The notes beneath the pieces were generated by a model. It did no database searches and was not told where the DNA came from. It saw only the letters and a program-made list of their open reading frames with translations. Position numbers and translations under genes: made by a program. From Diplonema papillatum (lineage: Eukaryota; Euglenozoa; Diplonemea; Diplonemida; Diplonemidae), in the NCBI GenBank assembly GCA_030068145.1, contig JAPJBO010000652.1, positions 62,001-126,000 of the forward strand: a DNA stretch of 64,000 nt, read 5' to 3'. Of the stretch, positions 19,896-33,989 are shown one piece after another; position 1 is the first letter of the stretch, and each line of letters opens with the position of its first letter.

Positions 19896-20340
19896 CACGG
19901 TGAACTCCAGCAATTTTTGCTCGAGCTAAAGTCCGGCCTCAAGTGCAGGTGTGACCACACCCGGAAATAGAGTGTGCACACTCTATTGCACGGTGAACTC
20001 CAGCAACTTTTGCTCGAGCTAAAGTCCGGCCTCAAGTGCAGGTGTGACCACACCCGGAAATAGGGTGTGCACACTCTATTGCACGAAGAACTCCAGCAAC
20101 TTTTGCTCGAGCTAAAGTCCGGCCTCAAGTGCAGGTGTGACCACACCCGGAAATAGGGTGTGCACACTCTATTGCACGGTGAACTCCAGCAACTTTTGCT
20201 CGAGCTAAAGTCCGGCCTCAAGTGCAGGTGTGACCACACCTGGAAATAGGGTGTGCACACCCTGTTTGCGGGTGTGGCACACCGGCTTGTGGAGAGTCTG
20301 GTTTCACTCGAGCAAAAGTTGCTGGAGTTCACCGTAAAGG
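19896..20340. repeat. 93-bp tandem repeat, four copies, closed by an inverted piece
   Basis: The unit contains CACGGTGAACTCCAGCAACT, TTTGCTCGAGC, GGCCTCAAGTGCAGGTGTGA and GGTGTGCACACTCTATTGC. Starts lie at about 19896, 19989, 20082 and 20174. At 20302-20335 the unit's first ~34 bp recur in reverse complement (CTCGAGCAAAAGTTGCTGGA), so the array ends in a potential hairpin. Otherwise 19.1-24.8 kb holds only repeats and low-complexity DNA. Confidence 0.9.
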
Positions 20341-20539
20341 AAAAAGAGGAAAAAGATCCGTTTTCCACGGCAAAAAGCAGAGCCCCCCCCCCCCCTCCCG
20401 CCCCATCAGCTATGCCCCACTCCCCCACCCCTTCCAACTCCAGTCATCATCCTCTCGTCCCACACCCGTGCGCTTTGCCGGAGCACACTGCCGCTGCACA
20501 TTCTTGCCCGGGGCCATCGGCGTGTGCCCTCAGCAGCGA

Positions 20540-20720
20540 TCACACACACACACACACACACACACACTTCACACACAAGTCCTCGCCTCCCTGGCCTTGG
20601 CCCACGCCTGATGCCGCATCCCCAGAACCCGGGCGGCGGCGCTTTGGCATGAGCCAGGAACCTCAAGGGGAGCAGCGAGAGGCATCATCCACGCTTCAAA
20701 GGCCCACACTTCACACACCT
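20540..20720. repeat. CA microsatellite and dispersed family H
   Basis: (CA)13 at about 20542-20568 is followed by CCTTGGCCCACGCCTGATGC, CGGGCGGCGGCGCTTTGGCA and GAGGCATCATCCACGCTTCA. That stretch (20585-20720) recurs in reverse complement at 34990-35115 within the SF3A3 intron. Confidence 0.8.
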
Positions 20721-22551
20721 AGCAAGTTTGCTTGAGCGCTTTCGGCGCGTCAAGAGTTGGAATCCTTACGTTTCTGAGCGAACTCCTCATATCCACTCGC
20801 CAAAAGCGAGGTTGGAGGGGAAAGCAAAAAATGACAAGCGCAGGCCCCACCTCTCCAAGTTTGCCCCCTCTTCGTACTCCCCCTTCGCTGCTGCAATAAA
20901 CAGCTGGGAGATAGCGGAACAGCCAAAGAACGGAGCCACATGCTTTCTATCGACTTCCCAGGAATAGCGAAGAAACAGAAGGGATTCCAACAAGTCCTAG
21001 GGCAACAACCAGGAACACACTGGTAAGGTGAGCAGCGACACCTCGCGAAAGTGAGCCAAGGGCGAAGGACGTATCTGCGGCTGCTGCGGCAGTCGCCGGG
21101 TGTAACCCCACACGCAGAACGCGGGGAAGGGGAACGTGTTTTCCCAACTACTTTGAAGCCCTTTCCCAACCGTAGCATCCGGGGAAGGTGCAAACATGGA
21201 GGGTGCTACGGTAGCCGTGCACGGGTCTTGGGCGTGCCTCGTGCAGAGCGGGTGCTTTGTGATCCGCCGCGAAGTTCTCTCCTGGTGCAGTCCGGAGAGA
21301 CCGGCGCCGAGTTTCGGCTCACAGCCGGTTCCCTCGGGCGGCAGGCCTAAGGGAGAGAGAGCGCCTGACACAATCCATCTTAAAAAGGACCACACACTTC
21401 ACACACAAGTCCCAAACGCGGGGAGAGGTCCCGTGTCCCCTGGCACAGTATGCGGAGTGCAAGTGGAGTGCGCTGGCAAAGGCCCGCTCCTGCCGGCGCT
21501 AACTCCCGTGCCCAACGGATTTCCGGCCGGTACAGCAAAGTCCACGTGGGCCATATGATGCAAACCGGATCGCACTACGCAAACTAAGCGCCGCCGGAAA
21601 ACTGAAGCTTTTACCCCCGGACAAAAACCTGTTTTGAAAAAGAAAAAAACATCTCCTCCCCCCCTTACTCCGCCCTTTCTTCTCTCCCCCTTTTCACACA
21701 CACGCACACAAACTTATGAAACCCATGAAAAAAGAAGGTCCCTTCTGAAAAACCCGTTCTAGCCCCACATAGCGCTGCTTGCTGAAAACAACCGCCTGGG
21801 GCCAAGTGCCTGCGGCGAACGCGAGGAGCCAAAAATAAGACCTCTCCCCTTCCCCCCCTTCTCCCTTCCCTCCCTGTGCTCTGGTAGCATGGGTGTGACG
21901 AGCAACGAACAGCCGCCTGACAAACCAGACTCACACCGCTGTCCTGTCTGCAGACACTCAGGTTCCGCGCTGATGATGGTCCGCCTTATGTGTCCGTGGC
22001 TTAAAGGACCGAAACACGGCACCAGTGCGGTGTCGAGCACATATCCATTCCAAGCACGTTCTTGCATTCCCCTCTCCCTAGCCCAGCGTTCAGGGCAAAC
22101 GTCGAACGTTTGAAACCTTTGACAAAACGTTTGCGTTTGCCAAATCCGTGTCAACCGCGAATCAAACGTGAAACAGAGGCGCTGGCAGCACCTGCACTGG
22201 GGATCCGAGTTTGGGGTCGGTTTGCGAACACTCGGCAGGGTCTTCATGCCCCCGGCAACGCGTGTGAGTGGACACTTACGGAGGCTCAGTATCTCCCTGC
22301 ACATGCCGAAGGAGAACTAGCAGTCCTTTCCCCTTACTTCAATGTCCACCGCAGCCACGTGGACAAGTGCTGGGGTCGTGTACTGTGTACAGACCGGGCC
22401 CGAAAAACAAACGCCACCTTCGCACGTTTGGCAAACGTTTGCGTTTGTTGTGGTTGCATTCATCTTTGTCAAACGGACAGTAACATCACTGCACTGGCCT
22501 GGGCTTTCGAAATCCGGATCCCCGAAAAATCCCTGCGACACGCAAAAAAGA

Positions 22552-22720
22552 CAGGCGCTTCGTTTTGTTTGTGTGTGCCGGGTGATCGTTTCCCACTTGT
22601 ATTTACCCTGTGTATTTTCAGGTAAGGAATTCTGATCAACCACCAAAACACGCTGCTTACGTCTTTTTAGCCTGCACATACATTGAAGGGCAACCCGCAA
22701 GATTGTTCGTACTAAAAAGA
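22552..22720 (-). repeat. interspersed repeat family A, inverted copy
   Basis: Reverse complement of the 16996-17170 copy, with GCCGGGTGATCGTTTCCCAC, GGAATTCTGATCAACCACC and GAAGGGCAACCCGCAAG. It lies in intergenic DNA. A short relative of the 265-bp repeat follows at 22790-22910. Confidence 0.85.
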
Positions 22721-23189
22721 AGAGGAACGCGATGCAACCCACCTAACCGAGCATCCTTCTTTTTAGAAACAAGACAAGAAGTGCACCCTGGGCAGTCAAC
22801 CACAGCATGCAAAGCTTCGAGTCGGAGTACAGTGCCACAACCCCGTTCGAGGCACGCCTCGCTTTGAAGCTTGATGCGAGAAATTGTCACCCGTAGGCCC
22901 GCTGACTTTGCGTACGGAAGCACGTTCCCTTTTGAGTTACCCGATGGAAGTTATAGTTGAGTTGCAGCTCTTGACAAAACAGATGGGAAAAAGGAGGTGA
23001 ATTTATACTTCACCTTTTCTCACGAAAGGAAAGTCAATCCCGCTCCCGCATTCGCGGTTAGCACAAGTTTAAGAGGTTCGTCTACTATTTCCTGCAGTAG
23101 CAGCATACTTTCAAGAAGAATGGCCTCGCGCCATCCGTGCGGTGTGGTTGACCAAAGCTGTGCTTCGCGTCCCCTCTATTATCCTGATT

Positions 23190-23650
23190 TTTCTTGGTAT
23201 AAGCACCTGCTTTGTAGGAAATGCTTGAGGAGACTGCCAGTTGCGAAAGAACAAAGGAGGTAAATGTGCTGTAGCCCACAGGCGGGCGTAAGCGTTCAAG
23301 AAAAAAGATCCACTTTGCAGTTGTAGTGATGGTCCCTGCACTCCAACTCGTCTCTCTCCCTAGTTGTATTGTATTCTTGTATGAGCACCTGCTTTGTAGG
23401 AAATACTTGAGGAGGCTGCCAGCTGCAAAAGATCAAAGGAGGTAAATGTGCTGTAGCCCACACGAAACACAGGTGAATCTGGGTTTTAGTGGCGGGCGTA
23501 AGCGTTCAACAAAAAAGACCCACTTTGTAGTAGCGTATTGTTTTCTCCCCCTCTAGCCTCCTTCGAAGTAAGCAGAAGGCAGCCCCTCGAGTATTTTCTC
23601 CTCTAGCCTCCTTCGAAATGAGCACAAGGCAGTCCCTCGAGTATTTCTAA
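23190..23650 (+). repeat. direct duplications (~180 bp and ~54 bp units)
   Basis: AGCACCTGCTTTGTAGGAAA, GAGGTAAATGTGCTGTAGCC and GGCGGGCGTAAGCGTTCAA occur at 23205-23320 and again at 23377-23540. After that, CTCTAGCCTCCTTCGAAGTA followed by GCAGTCCCTCGAGTAT-type sequence is present twice (23555-23650). No coding features are seen. Confidence 0.85.
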
Positions 23651-24129
23651 TCACCGGGGTGTCGTCAATTCACGGCACTCGAAATACTCGAACCCCATTC
23701 CAGGGGGGTTCTGATGCACACGGAACCGAGCCACAAAAAGCTCTCTCCGCAAGCTAGCCACGTTGCGCAGTGAAACACCTTGTGTTTTTCAAACCAGCAC
23801 TTTTCTTGATCAAAGACTGTCGGTTCACTGCACGGGGGGATGCGGGGAGTTCCCCTTTTTAAGCGAGCGGCGTCTTGTTTATTCTTTTTTCTTTGTGATC
23901 TGTGCTGTTTCGCTTCGTCTTCCCTCTTCTTTCTTCTCTTTTTTTCGCGGAGTTGTTTTTTTCCCCCTATTTACCCTGCCCACTCGTTCATGCTATGTTC
24001 ATCATCATGGAAAACAAAATGTGTGTTGCCTCGTCCGCCTTCAAATTCGTCGTGCCGTTGGCCGTGCGATTGGCGAGAAGACTGAGCCACCCCTATTGGG
24101 AGTTCAGCGACTTGGTGACCAGTGGTTGG

Positions 24130-24610
24130 CCACTGGGTGACCACTGGGTGACCACTGGGTGACCACTGGGTGACCACTGGGTCACCACTGGGTGACCACT
24201 GGGTGACCACTGGGTGACCACTGGGTGACCACTGGGTGACCACTGGGTGACCACTGGGTGACCACTGGGTGACCACTGGGTGACCACTGGGTGACCACTG
24301 GGTGACCACTGGGTGACCACTGGGTGACCACTGGGTGACCACTGGGTGACCACTGGGTGACCACTGGGTGACCACTGGGTGACCACTGGGTGACCACTGG
24401 GTGACCACTGGGTGACCACTGGGTGACCACTGGGTGACCACTGGGTGACCACTGGGTGACCACTGGGTGACCACTGGGTGACCACTGGGTGACCACTGGG
24501 TGACCACTGGGTGACCACTGGGTGACCACTGGGTGACCACTGGGTGACCACTGGGTGACCACTGGGTGACCACTCGGTGACTACTCGGTGACCACTCGGT
24601 GAATACTAGT
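24130..24610. repeat. 11-bp minisatellite GGTGACCACTG, ~41 copies
   Basis: Near-perfect copies of GGTGACCACTG run from about 24130 to 24580, then decay (CTCGGTGACTA, TGGTCGACCA variants) to ~24690. One copy has GGTCACC. All long frames here (HPVVTQWSPSG and the like) are translations of the repeat. Confidence 0.97.
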
Positions 24611-24907
24611 CGCCACTGGTAGGCCACTGGATGACCACTGGTCGACCATCGGGTGCTACTCGTCGACCACTGGTCGACCACTCGTTACCGGACGGAAAAG
24701 GGCTTTGTTTCCGTTTCGTTTTATTCTGTTCACCTCCCACTGCATTTGGGGGATACTTGGGAAGAACATTATAGAGGTAGTTGGGTGTGAGTCTGTGGGG
24801 AGTACCAGTTGATCACGCCACGAACACTTACGACAGTCAAGAACATACGCAGGTCAAACCGTCCAGGTTGGGAGAGGAGGTGGGGAAGAGGTACGACGGA
24901 AAAGCGC

Positions 24908-27900
24908 ATGATAGCGACGGCACGCCGGCGGTACAGCGGCGCCTCTGCTCTCGTTGCTTCTGCTTTCGTGCTCGTTGGCTGTTGCCTCTGGATAGTGGCC
25001 CACTCGCACGTTGTCGCCGTCCACAGCGCAGCGAGGCGGACGAGGGTGAAGGACCGGCGCGCAGCAGTACCAGACAAAGCTGCTGTGCAATTGACAGCGG
25101 AGAACGACCGCCGTGCCCTACCAGACGAAGAAGCTGAGGAGCTCGCGCCGCACAAAGATGCAGAGGAGCAGCTCCAGCCGGAGAAGAGGCGCAGCCATGT
25201 GCAGCCTGGCGCAAAGAAGGCGCGCGGGGGAGCACAGGAGGACAGCGGCTTGGACTGGCTCTTCGTGACCGCCAACGAATCGGAAGCGGAGGCCCTCGCC
25301 GGCAGCCATCGACCCGACCCTCCCGCCAGCAGCAGCAGCAGCGAATTCCGAACGTTTCAAGGCGAAGCCGGTCCATGGGAAGCCTTCGTCGCTGACATCG
25401 TCGGTCCCCTGTTGCTCGAGTGCGCGCACGTAATGCATCGACGGGCGCAGGCTGGAGCAGAACGAGGAGCTGAGTTGAGCCAAGCAGCGAGTCTGTCTGC
25501 GAGTTCAAAAGACCGGTCCATCGAACATCAGAGCGCACTCGCAGGGAGCCGGTCTGAAGGTCAGGCCGAGTCGCCTGGAGCAAGAAAACCTGGGGCCGTC
25601 GGCAATTGTCGGCTGGTCGTCACACCTTCGGTGTTGGGTGCCTGGGCGTCCCGACTTGGCCACCGGCGCCAGGCGGGTGCGAAAGGCACCGCTGGCGCGG
25701 AAGATGCGGTAGCCGCGCTTGAGCTCTTTTTCCGCAGCGTCGAAACGCGAAGCGCGGGCGACCGACTGCCGTCCGTTCCGCTGTGGTGCGTGTTCGTGAC
25801 GCACGACCGTTTGCGGTTTGTATCTGCACTGAGCACAGACCCGCGAGTCGTCGGCATGTACACACAGTCGGAAGTGCCGCCGTTCCGCGCTCAGCTGCGC
25901 GCTGCGAGAGTCGATTCCCGCTTCGTGTTCCTGAAAAGCGACCAGCACGACGCAGTGACCCGGCAGTGGTACCGCAGCCTCGAAAGCAACATGACCGCCC
26001 TCGGGTTCGAGCTGCTCCCGGTCGACCCCGCGAAGCAGCCCCTCCGAACAACAGCGGCGACACTGCGGACAGCCGCCGGCATCGTGGCGACTTACGGAAA
26101 CCCTCGGTTGCCTCTCGCAGTGCTGGCCGGGGAGGGGGCGGTCGTTGTGTTGCTGTCTCCGGGGGGCGTGACGGAGTCCGTGCAGTATGCCGCCGAGCGT
26201 TTGTTTGTGCTCGCGAGAATGCCGATCGTGAACCACAAAGCCATTCGAGACTCCGTGCAGAGGACGTCGAGCGCCCGCTTCACCCCCGACGAGCCGTTCA
26301 GCATCGCGCGCGACGAAGTCCCGAAGCTCTGCGCGGAAATCCTGCTCCTTTTAGACGCCATCGACACGCGGTGGCCAACGCCCGCCTTCTCTTCTCCGCA
26401 GAATAGACGCTCCGCCAAGATCGGCCCGCTTGGGCTTGCCCGCCCCTCCGACGCCCCAACACCCGATCCAACAGAAAGCCCTGACGCCGAAATAGAAAAT
26501 GCCGAAGAAGAGCTTGGAAACGGAGCAACGTCGGGGTCTGCTGCCGGCACTCTTTCAGGTACTCCCTTTTAGTTTCAGCCGTTGACGCAGTGGCTTATAT
26601 ATGGGTCTGGTGCTCGGACCAAGTCCGAGCAACAAAAAAAAAAAAAAGCACAGAATGCCCTGGCTGAGGGGCCCAGAAGTAATGCTACAATACAGCAGTC
26701 ACACTAGCAGTACACAGCCGGTTACTGCACCTTTGAATCATCGTTCTTTTGTTATTTTGGAACCTGCGACTGGCCCAATAGCTTGAAAAAAATTTCCGCG
26801 CCTGCGGCGCTGGTATTTCTGGCTTGTGTATTGTTTCATGACGTGTTGCCAAGAAAGCGAAGACCGCGGCTGTCCGCCCTGCTGTTGCAGATTACTGCCA
26901 AGTGTTCTTGAATGATCCCGGCACACTGCTAAAGTACCCCAACACTCGCCTTCTTCGTATGGCTCTTTTGCTTCCGAAGGACAGTCTCTGTGATGGACAG
27001 TAGTGACAACCACAAAGAGGTGCACCCTGTCGGATACATAAACGTGCAGTTGTGCCGCAACTGGGATTTTTAGTAACTCCGAGCAACTTTTGGACAGTTA
27101 CGTGGGAGGAATTTTTATATATAAGGCCCTGCGTTGACGGGAAGAAAAAAAAAAAAAGTCGCTGTTGAGAGATGAAAGCTCAACACCGAAGCGACCCCAT
27201 TTAAAATGAAAACGTACACAAATATTTTGCAGGATTCACGCGGGTCGACTGGCTCGTGCCCAAGACGAAGTACGACTCGGGTCACTTCGCATTCGGGCCG
27301 TTTTCTGTGGGGCTGCCCAGCAGGGACGACGACATGGTGATCCCGTCGGGTGCGAGTGTCGACGGGTCGGGGCTGGTGACGATTCACAATCGAACCGAGC
27401 TGCGGGCGCCTCGCGCGTTGTTTTCTGCGGCCCCCGACGCGTCTCGGCCCGAGGAGAGGCTGCCGCCGGGCGCTTTCGGGTACTACAGGGAGAACGACAA
27501 GCACCACTACCCGGTCCCCGTGCGGTACACCACGCGGCGCTTGGCCCTCGCCGCCTGCGACCACGTCGTGAAGGAAACCGTGCACTTCCACTACCCCTGG
27601 GTGCGGGACAACATCTACCACAGCCACAACGACAACTTCTGGCCGCTCTTCCTCAGCGCCCTCGCCGCCGGCGACGCCGCAGTGAAGCGAGCCGTCGTGT
27701 TCCTCGCCACGAAGCGCGGCGCGAAGCCGCTGCCCGCCTTCGCCGAAATCGTGCAGCGGCACTTCACGTGGAGCACCACCCTCGACGGCCTGCCGTCGCT
27801 CGCCCGCTCGCTGCGCCCCGGCCTCGCCGGGGGCACCGTCTGCTTCGAAAGGGGCGTCTGGGGACGGCCGAAGCGCCTGTTCTCAACCTACTGGAAAGAG

Positions 27901-28446
27901 CTGTACCCCTACGCGCAGTGGGACGTGGTCAGGAGGTGGCGGGCTACCGTGTACGACTGGTACTCCATACCCCTCCTCGCGCCGAACGCCCGTCTCCCGC
28001 AGCCGACTTGGATTGAGCGTAAGCAGCCGAAGCGTGTGTTGAGCAACGAAGGCGATCTTTTCGCCGAATTTGATCGTCTCGCGCGCGCCGAAGCCGCGAA
28101 GCCGTTGGGCAGGTGCTGCCAAGGCATGTCTTTCGCTGAGCAGGTCGGAGCAATCAGTCGGACAGACATCCTATTCGGCACACATGGGGCTGGGCTTCTT
28201 CACATCGTTTTTCTCCGCCGTGGCTCTGTCGTGGCGCATTTGTCTCCGCGCAGGTTGAACTACCACGAGCAGACCATCATCGAGCGCTTGGCTTTCGCTT
28301 CCGACGTGTTTTACACCAACACGCACTTGCACACTCCACCGAGCCAGGCCGGCGAGTGGAACTCCGACAGGTACACTATCCCAACAACGGACGTTCCACT
28401 TGTCGTGTCGCAGGCTTACGCACTATGGCTTTCGCGGCGCCCGTAG
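24908..28446 (+). CDS. Type II membrane GT61 (DUF563)-like glycosyltransferase, apparently tandem-domain
   Basis: Exons 24908-26558 and 27233-28446 join in phase 1 to give 954 residues. Start chosen at 24908 (MIATARRRYSGAS), which gives a short basic cytoplasmic tail and a signal-anchor at about residues 12-36, as expected of a Golgi enzyme. The exon 2 half is clearly DUF563/GT61-like: HFHYPWVRDNIYHSHNDNFW, then TDILFGTHGAGLLHIVFLRR with H868, ending in SPRRLNYHEQ and a YTIPTTDV tail. The exon 1 half (about 245-460) has a similar layout, with LRFVSALSTDPR, then AGIVATYGNPRLPLAVLAGE and GAVVVLLSPGG. There TYGNPRL stands where HGAG would be, so it may be a degenerate first copy. GT61 enzymes transfer xylose, GlcNAc or arabinose to glycans or proteins; donor and acceptor cannot be read here. 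The donor site GTACTC is atypical for the window. Confidence 0.75.
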
Positions 28447-28989
28447 TAGTTCGATCCGACCAGCAGGCACTTCGATGCAGTTTCAAGAGATAGGGACGGA
28501 CCGGCTCATACTGGAATTGGAAACAAAAACGGAGTAGAAGGGTGGTGCGGTGCCACCCGGGCCTATCAGAGTACCCATCTCTCCATTGAACACCGAAGCA
28601 ATGGCAATCCCACACGGCACGCAGCGCAGACAAAAAAAACGGCCCTCGGTTCTGCGAATTATCTTCCGTCGACCCAACAAGGAGTAATAATCCTTTTGCC
28701 GATCAGAGTTGCAGAGGCTGCTGCCATTCGTGCGCGCGATGCAGGATCATGGGCTAGGCTTCCTCACGCCGTGTTCCTTGTCTCTAGTCGCATCATAAGC
28801 CAGGCTGGTTGACTGCCAGAGGTGAATTTTTTGGATAATCGGAAGACGATCTTCTGCGAAAACTCAGGTCGTCAAAGTGTCGCCACTTCAGATCTCTGCA
28901 TCGGGTTTGCGGAATGTTCACGCATTCAGAGCAAGCTCTCTAAAACAGACATCCGGAGTCTGTGGACATGGTCACCCCACTTGTTTGCG

Positions 28990-29310
28990 CTTAGATTGCA
29001 CATCCCACCGAGAGCCTGGCGAGTGGAACTCCGACAAGTACACGATACCAACAACGGACGTTTCTTTTGTCGTGTCGCAGGCTTACATACTATGGCTTTC
29101 ACGCGCCTCACCGAGTCAGCCCGATTAGTTGACGCCAACTTCCTGAAAACGTCATCATCGTCAAGGCGAAGCCGCCCCAGCGACATCTTCTTCGCAATAA
29201 GGCGTGCGTCTGTGCTGGTGAGGCGTTCCATTGCCACCGTAATTGCAACCATATCATCGTTTCCCACCTAGCCTTGCTAACTCATCTCCGACGTGTTTTA
29301 CACCAGCACC
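28990..29310 (+). pseudogene. partial duplicate of the GT61-like gene 3' end
   Basis: 29013-29110 repeats the last coding segment of the gene at 28350-28446 with scattered changes, and reads EWNSDKYTIPTTDVSFVVSQ then AYILWLSRA. A further piece (CTCCGACGTGTTTTACACCA, about 29286-29310) corresponds to 28298-28320 but lies after the first, so the order is scrambled. This is a dead tandem copy. Confidence 0.8.
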
Positions 29311-30307
29311 TAACACGCCCAGCCGACGAGTCTGGAGTGTACCAACAGTTACACAAAACCAACGCCGACGCATTTCATGTTGCGCACAGGGCGAACACGC
29401 TGTACGTGGCTTTCGCTTGTTCAGACCTTTTTCTTTCTTTTCCTTTAGCCACGTGCTACGGTGGGGCTTCGGTGTCATGGGGGGGCCTTCACGAGGCGAC
29501 ACTGTTGACCACACCTTAATTGAGTTGCGGTCGCCGATCCCCCAACCGCCAGCATCATGTACTTGACGCGGAACGAAGTGCTGCTTAGCAGCCAATGGCC
29601 TGTGAGTGCTGAGGCACACCGAAGCACGGCTGCATCCTCGTGTCGTAGCCGTGTTGTGTTTAAGGCGCCGTGGGGGCCTGGTCAACCACCTAATCACCAT
29701 AGGCACAAACCTTTCGCTACCGTGATTGGGACAGTCGGGATGCCGGGGGCGGATCTCCATGAACAAGAGAAACGTAACGCAAGACCTGCCCCCTGCGCTT
29801 GCTGTCTCCGGCTGCTTCGGCAGACGACGCATACTACTCACATGCTGTGAGGAAACTGAACCGTCCGAGTAGGACCGCCTGATCATGTTATGATCATTTG
29901 CCAATTTGCCACCTGAACCACGTCCTTGGGTACCCCTGGCTAGGCGCCATCAGGTCCAGCTTGCGGGGAGTGAGGAGCCCTGCGATGTCTTCGCGTCGGC
30001 GGAGCATGGTGACACCCTATCTCCGAGAAGCGAACAGTCAGACCAATTTCGAGGGGAATCTGTCTAAACACGGGCGTTATTGAATTGTTCTCCTGAAGTT
30101 CAGACCCTCGTAACAACGTGGTTCGTCTCAGCTTCGGGTTCCTGCGAGGGGTTCCATGAATGCACCGGTCAGAAATTCACCAAAATGAGTACCCATAAAA
30201 TCTTTCAGACCCTCTAGGATGACTCGTAAATTGACATACCGTGATTGCATCCGCGCGAAAACCCCAATTCATGAAATTTCCTGACCAGCAGAAGCCTTCG
30301 TTGGGGT

Positions 30308-30333
30308 GGGGGGGGGGGGGGGGGGGGGGGGGG
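30308..30333. repeat. poly-G run (26 G)
   Basis: An uninterrupted G tract ends 25 bp before the DDRGK1 start codon. A second one (20 G) lies at 35558-35577 in the SF3A3 intron. Either tract could form G-quadruplexes, or its length could be misassembled. The stretch 29.3-30.3 kb otherwise holds no recognisable gene. Confidence 0.9.
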
Positions 30334-30358
30334 ACCCCGCAAACACAAGGGGAGGAGA

Positions 30359-32584
<2,226 letters not shown>

Positions 32585-32992
32585 ACACCGTGGGCTTTGT
32601 TTCCTGAGGTAGTTGACCTTCGAGGCACACGGCCGCTCCGCTGGTTGGCGGAGTTTGTCAGGTTGATTCCGTTCACGCATTAAATCTCGACCCTTACACC
32701 CGCTGGCCTGACGTGGTTAAACGCTCGCAGGCTCATGTCAGACACAGCGATCTTTTACTACTCGTCTTGAACCACGGACCAAGGAGTCTAACACGTGTAC
32801 GAGGCTCAGGGTGTCAAACCCACAAGCCGCACTGAAAGGGAGATGTGCCAATCCTTGGGTCGTTGGGTTGTCGTTTGGCATCGGCGGCTTGCTGCTTACC
32901 CGAGATGCGCACTACTTCTTACGAGGGGACTGCGCGCGACTTATACCGTGCGGAAGAGCGAGCCAATAGCAGGTCGTTTCAGATGTTCCTAA

Positions 32993-33316
32993 ATGTCGCA
33001 GGCTGCGCGATACCAGGATACGAAGGCGGAGCAGCGCACACGAGGACGACCGGCTCTGAAGAGGCCCGCGCCGCAAGCGGCGCGGGCAGCACGGAGTGCC
33101 AAGCAGCGTAAGAAGGAAGACGAGGAGATTCAGATAGCACAGCAGGACGCCCGAGCCGAGGCCGCCGAAGGACCACAGAGGCGAAAGGCAGAACAGGAAA
33201 GGCGGGCGCGGTCGGATGAGGCAACGAGTACAGAGCAGACGACGCGCAGACGAGCAGTAGAGCGGCCCGCGTCGCAGGTGAAGAAGCCCGTGCGGCAGGG
33301 AGTGGAGACGAGGTGA
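32993..33316 (+). CDS. unrecognised charged ORF (Arg/Ala/Glu-rich)
   Basis: ATG 32993 opens 107 residues, MSQAARYQDTKAEQRTRGRP then a helical, highly charged stretch (ARSAKQRKKEDEEIQIAQQD). The composition could suit a coiled-coil or nucleolar protein, but it also matches GC-rich noise, and no family is seen. It starts ~400 bp after DDRGK1 in the same orientation. Confidence 0.25.
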   Translation: MSQAARYQDTKAEQRTRGRPALKRPAPQAARAARSAKQRKKEDEEIQIAQQDARAEAAEGPQRRKAEQERRARSDEATSTEQTTRRRAVERPASQVKKPVRQGVETR

Positions 33317-33754
33317 TGCAAGACGAAGGGGAAGCGCGAAGCGACCCGGACGGACCAGCAAGACGCAAGACCAGGCGACCAAGAGAAGGAGGGGGACGCG
33401 ACCCAGAGACCCGGGCAAAGCAAGTCTCCCATCCCCTTTGTTTGATTGGACTCAGCCGCTCTGCCTGCAGGCGCGTCTATTTGCTGTCCACCTTGCTTTC
33501 CCAACATTGGTTTCTGTCGGGCCGCAAACATGGAGACTCGCTGAGTTTCTTACTAGCTTTCTGCTTGCCCGCATCGTGGACCAGTGACTCCTCGCCTGTC
33601 CGTTTCGCGTTCCGCGCTGCCTTACGCTCAGTGACCCCTTTGCCCGCGCAAAAAACATTGACATGCCCCACCCATTTTACGTGCGAGCCCCCTGCTACCT
33701 GGGGGGAGGGGTTATGTGTGGTCTCCGCACTGCAACTTGGCCCTCTAGCTTTAT

Positions 33755-33954
33755 CACTCATTCCACGAAAAAGTGTCACAGATTTCGGCTTTTTTCGGAC
33801 TTCTGCCGAAAAATTCCATCTGCAGGTCCGAAAATGGTCGGTTTCAAGATTTTGAGGACACGTTTGAATCCGTTGAGGACAGGGCTTTCCTAATATTTGG
33901 TCGGATACTGCTTTTCAGACGGAAAATCTGTGACACTTTTTCGTGGAATGAGTG
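33755..33954. mobile_element. 200-bp MITE with ~32-bp terminal inverted repeats
   Basis: The left end CACTCATTCCACGAAAAAGT continues GTCACAGATTTTC-like. The right end is its inverse (AATCTGTGACACTTTTTCGT, then GGAATGAGTG). Both flanks read TTAT, a likely 4-bp target duplication. There is no coding capacity. It looks like an intact non-autonomous DNA transposon, and no second copy is visible here. Confidence 0.85.
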
Positions 33955-33989
33955 TTATACTGGTATGGTAGCTGCTTTGCCTCCGAATG

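Noticed and set aside
20253..20735. 160-residue plus-strand frame
   Set aside because: It spans the tandem repeat end, a C-run and a CA microsatellite, and has no domain.
23971..24681. 236-residue minus-strand frame of HPVVTQWSPSG repeats
   Set aside because: It is the 11-bp minisatellite read in three frames; it has no protein character outside the array.
24837..26550. Minus-strand and other-frame ORFs across the GT61-like gene
   Set aside because: Arg/Ser/Ala-rich shadows of a GC-rich coding strand.
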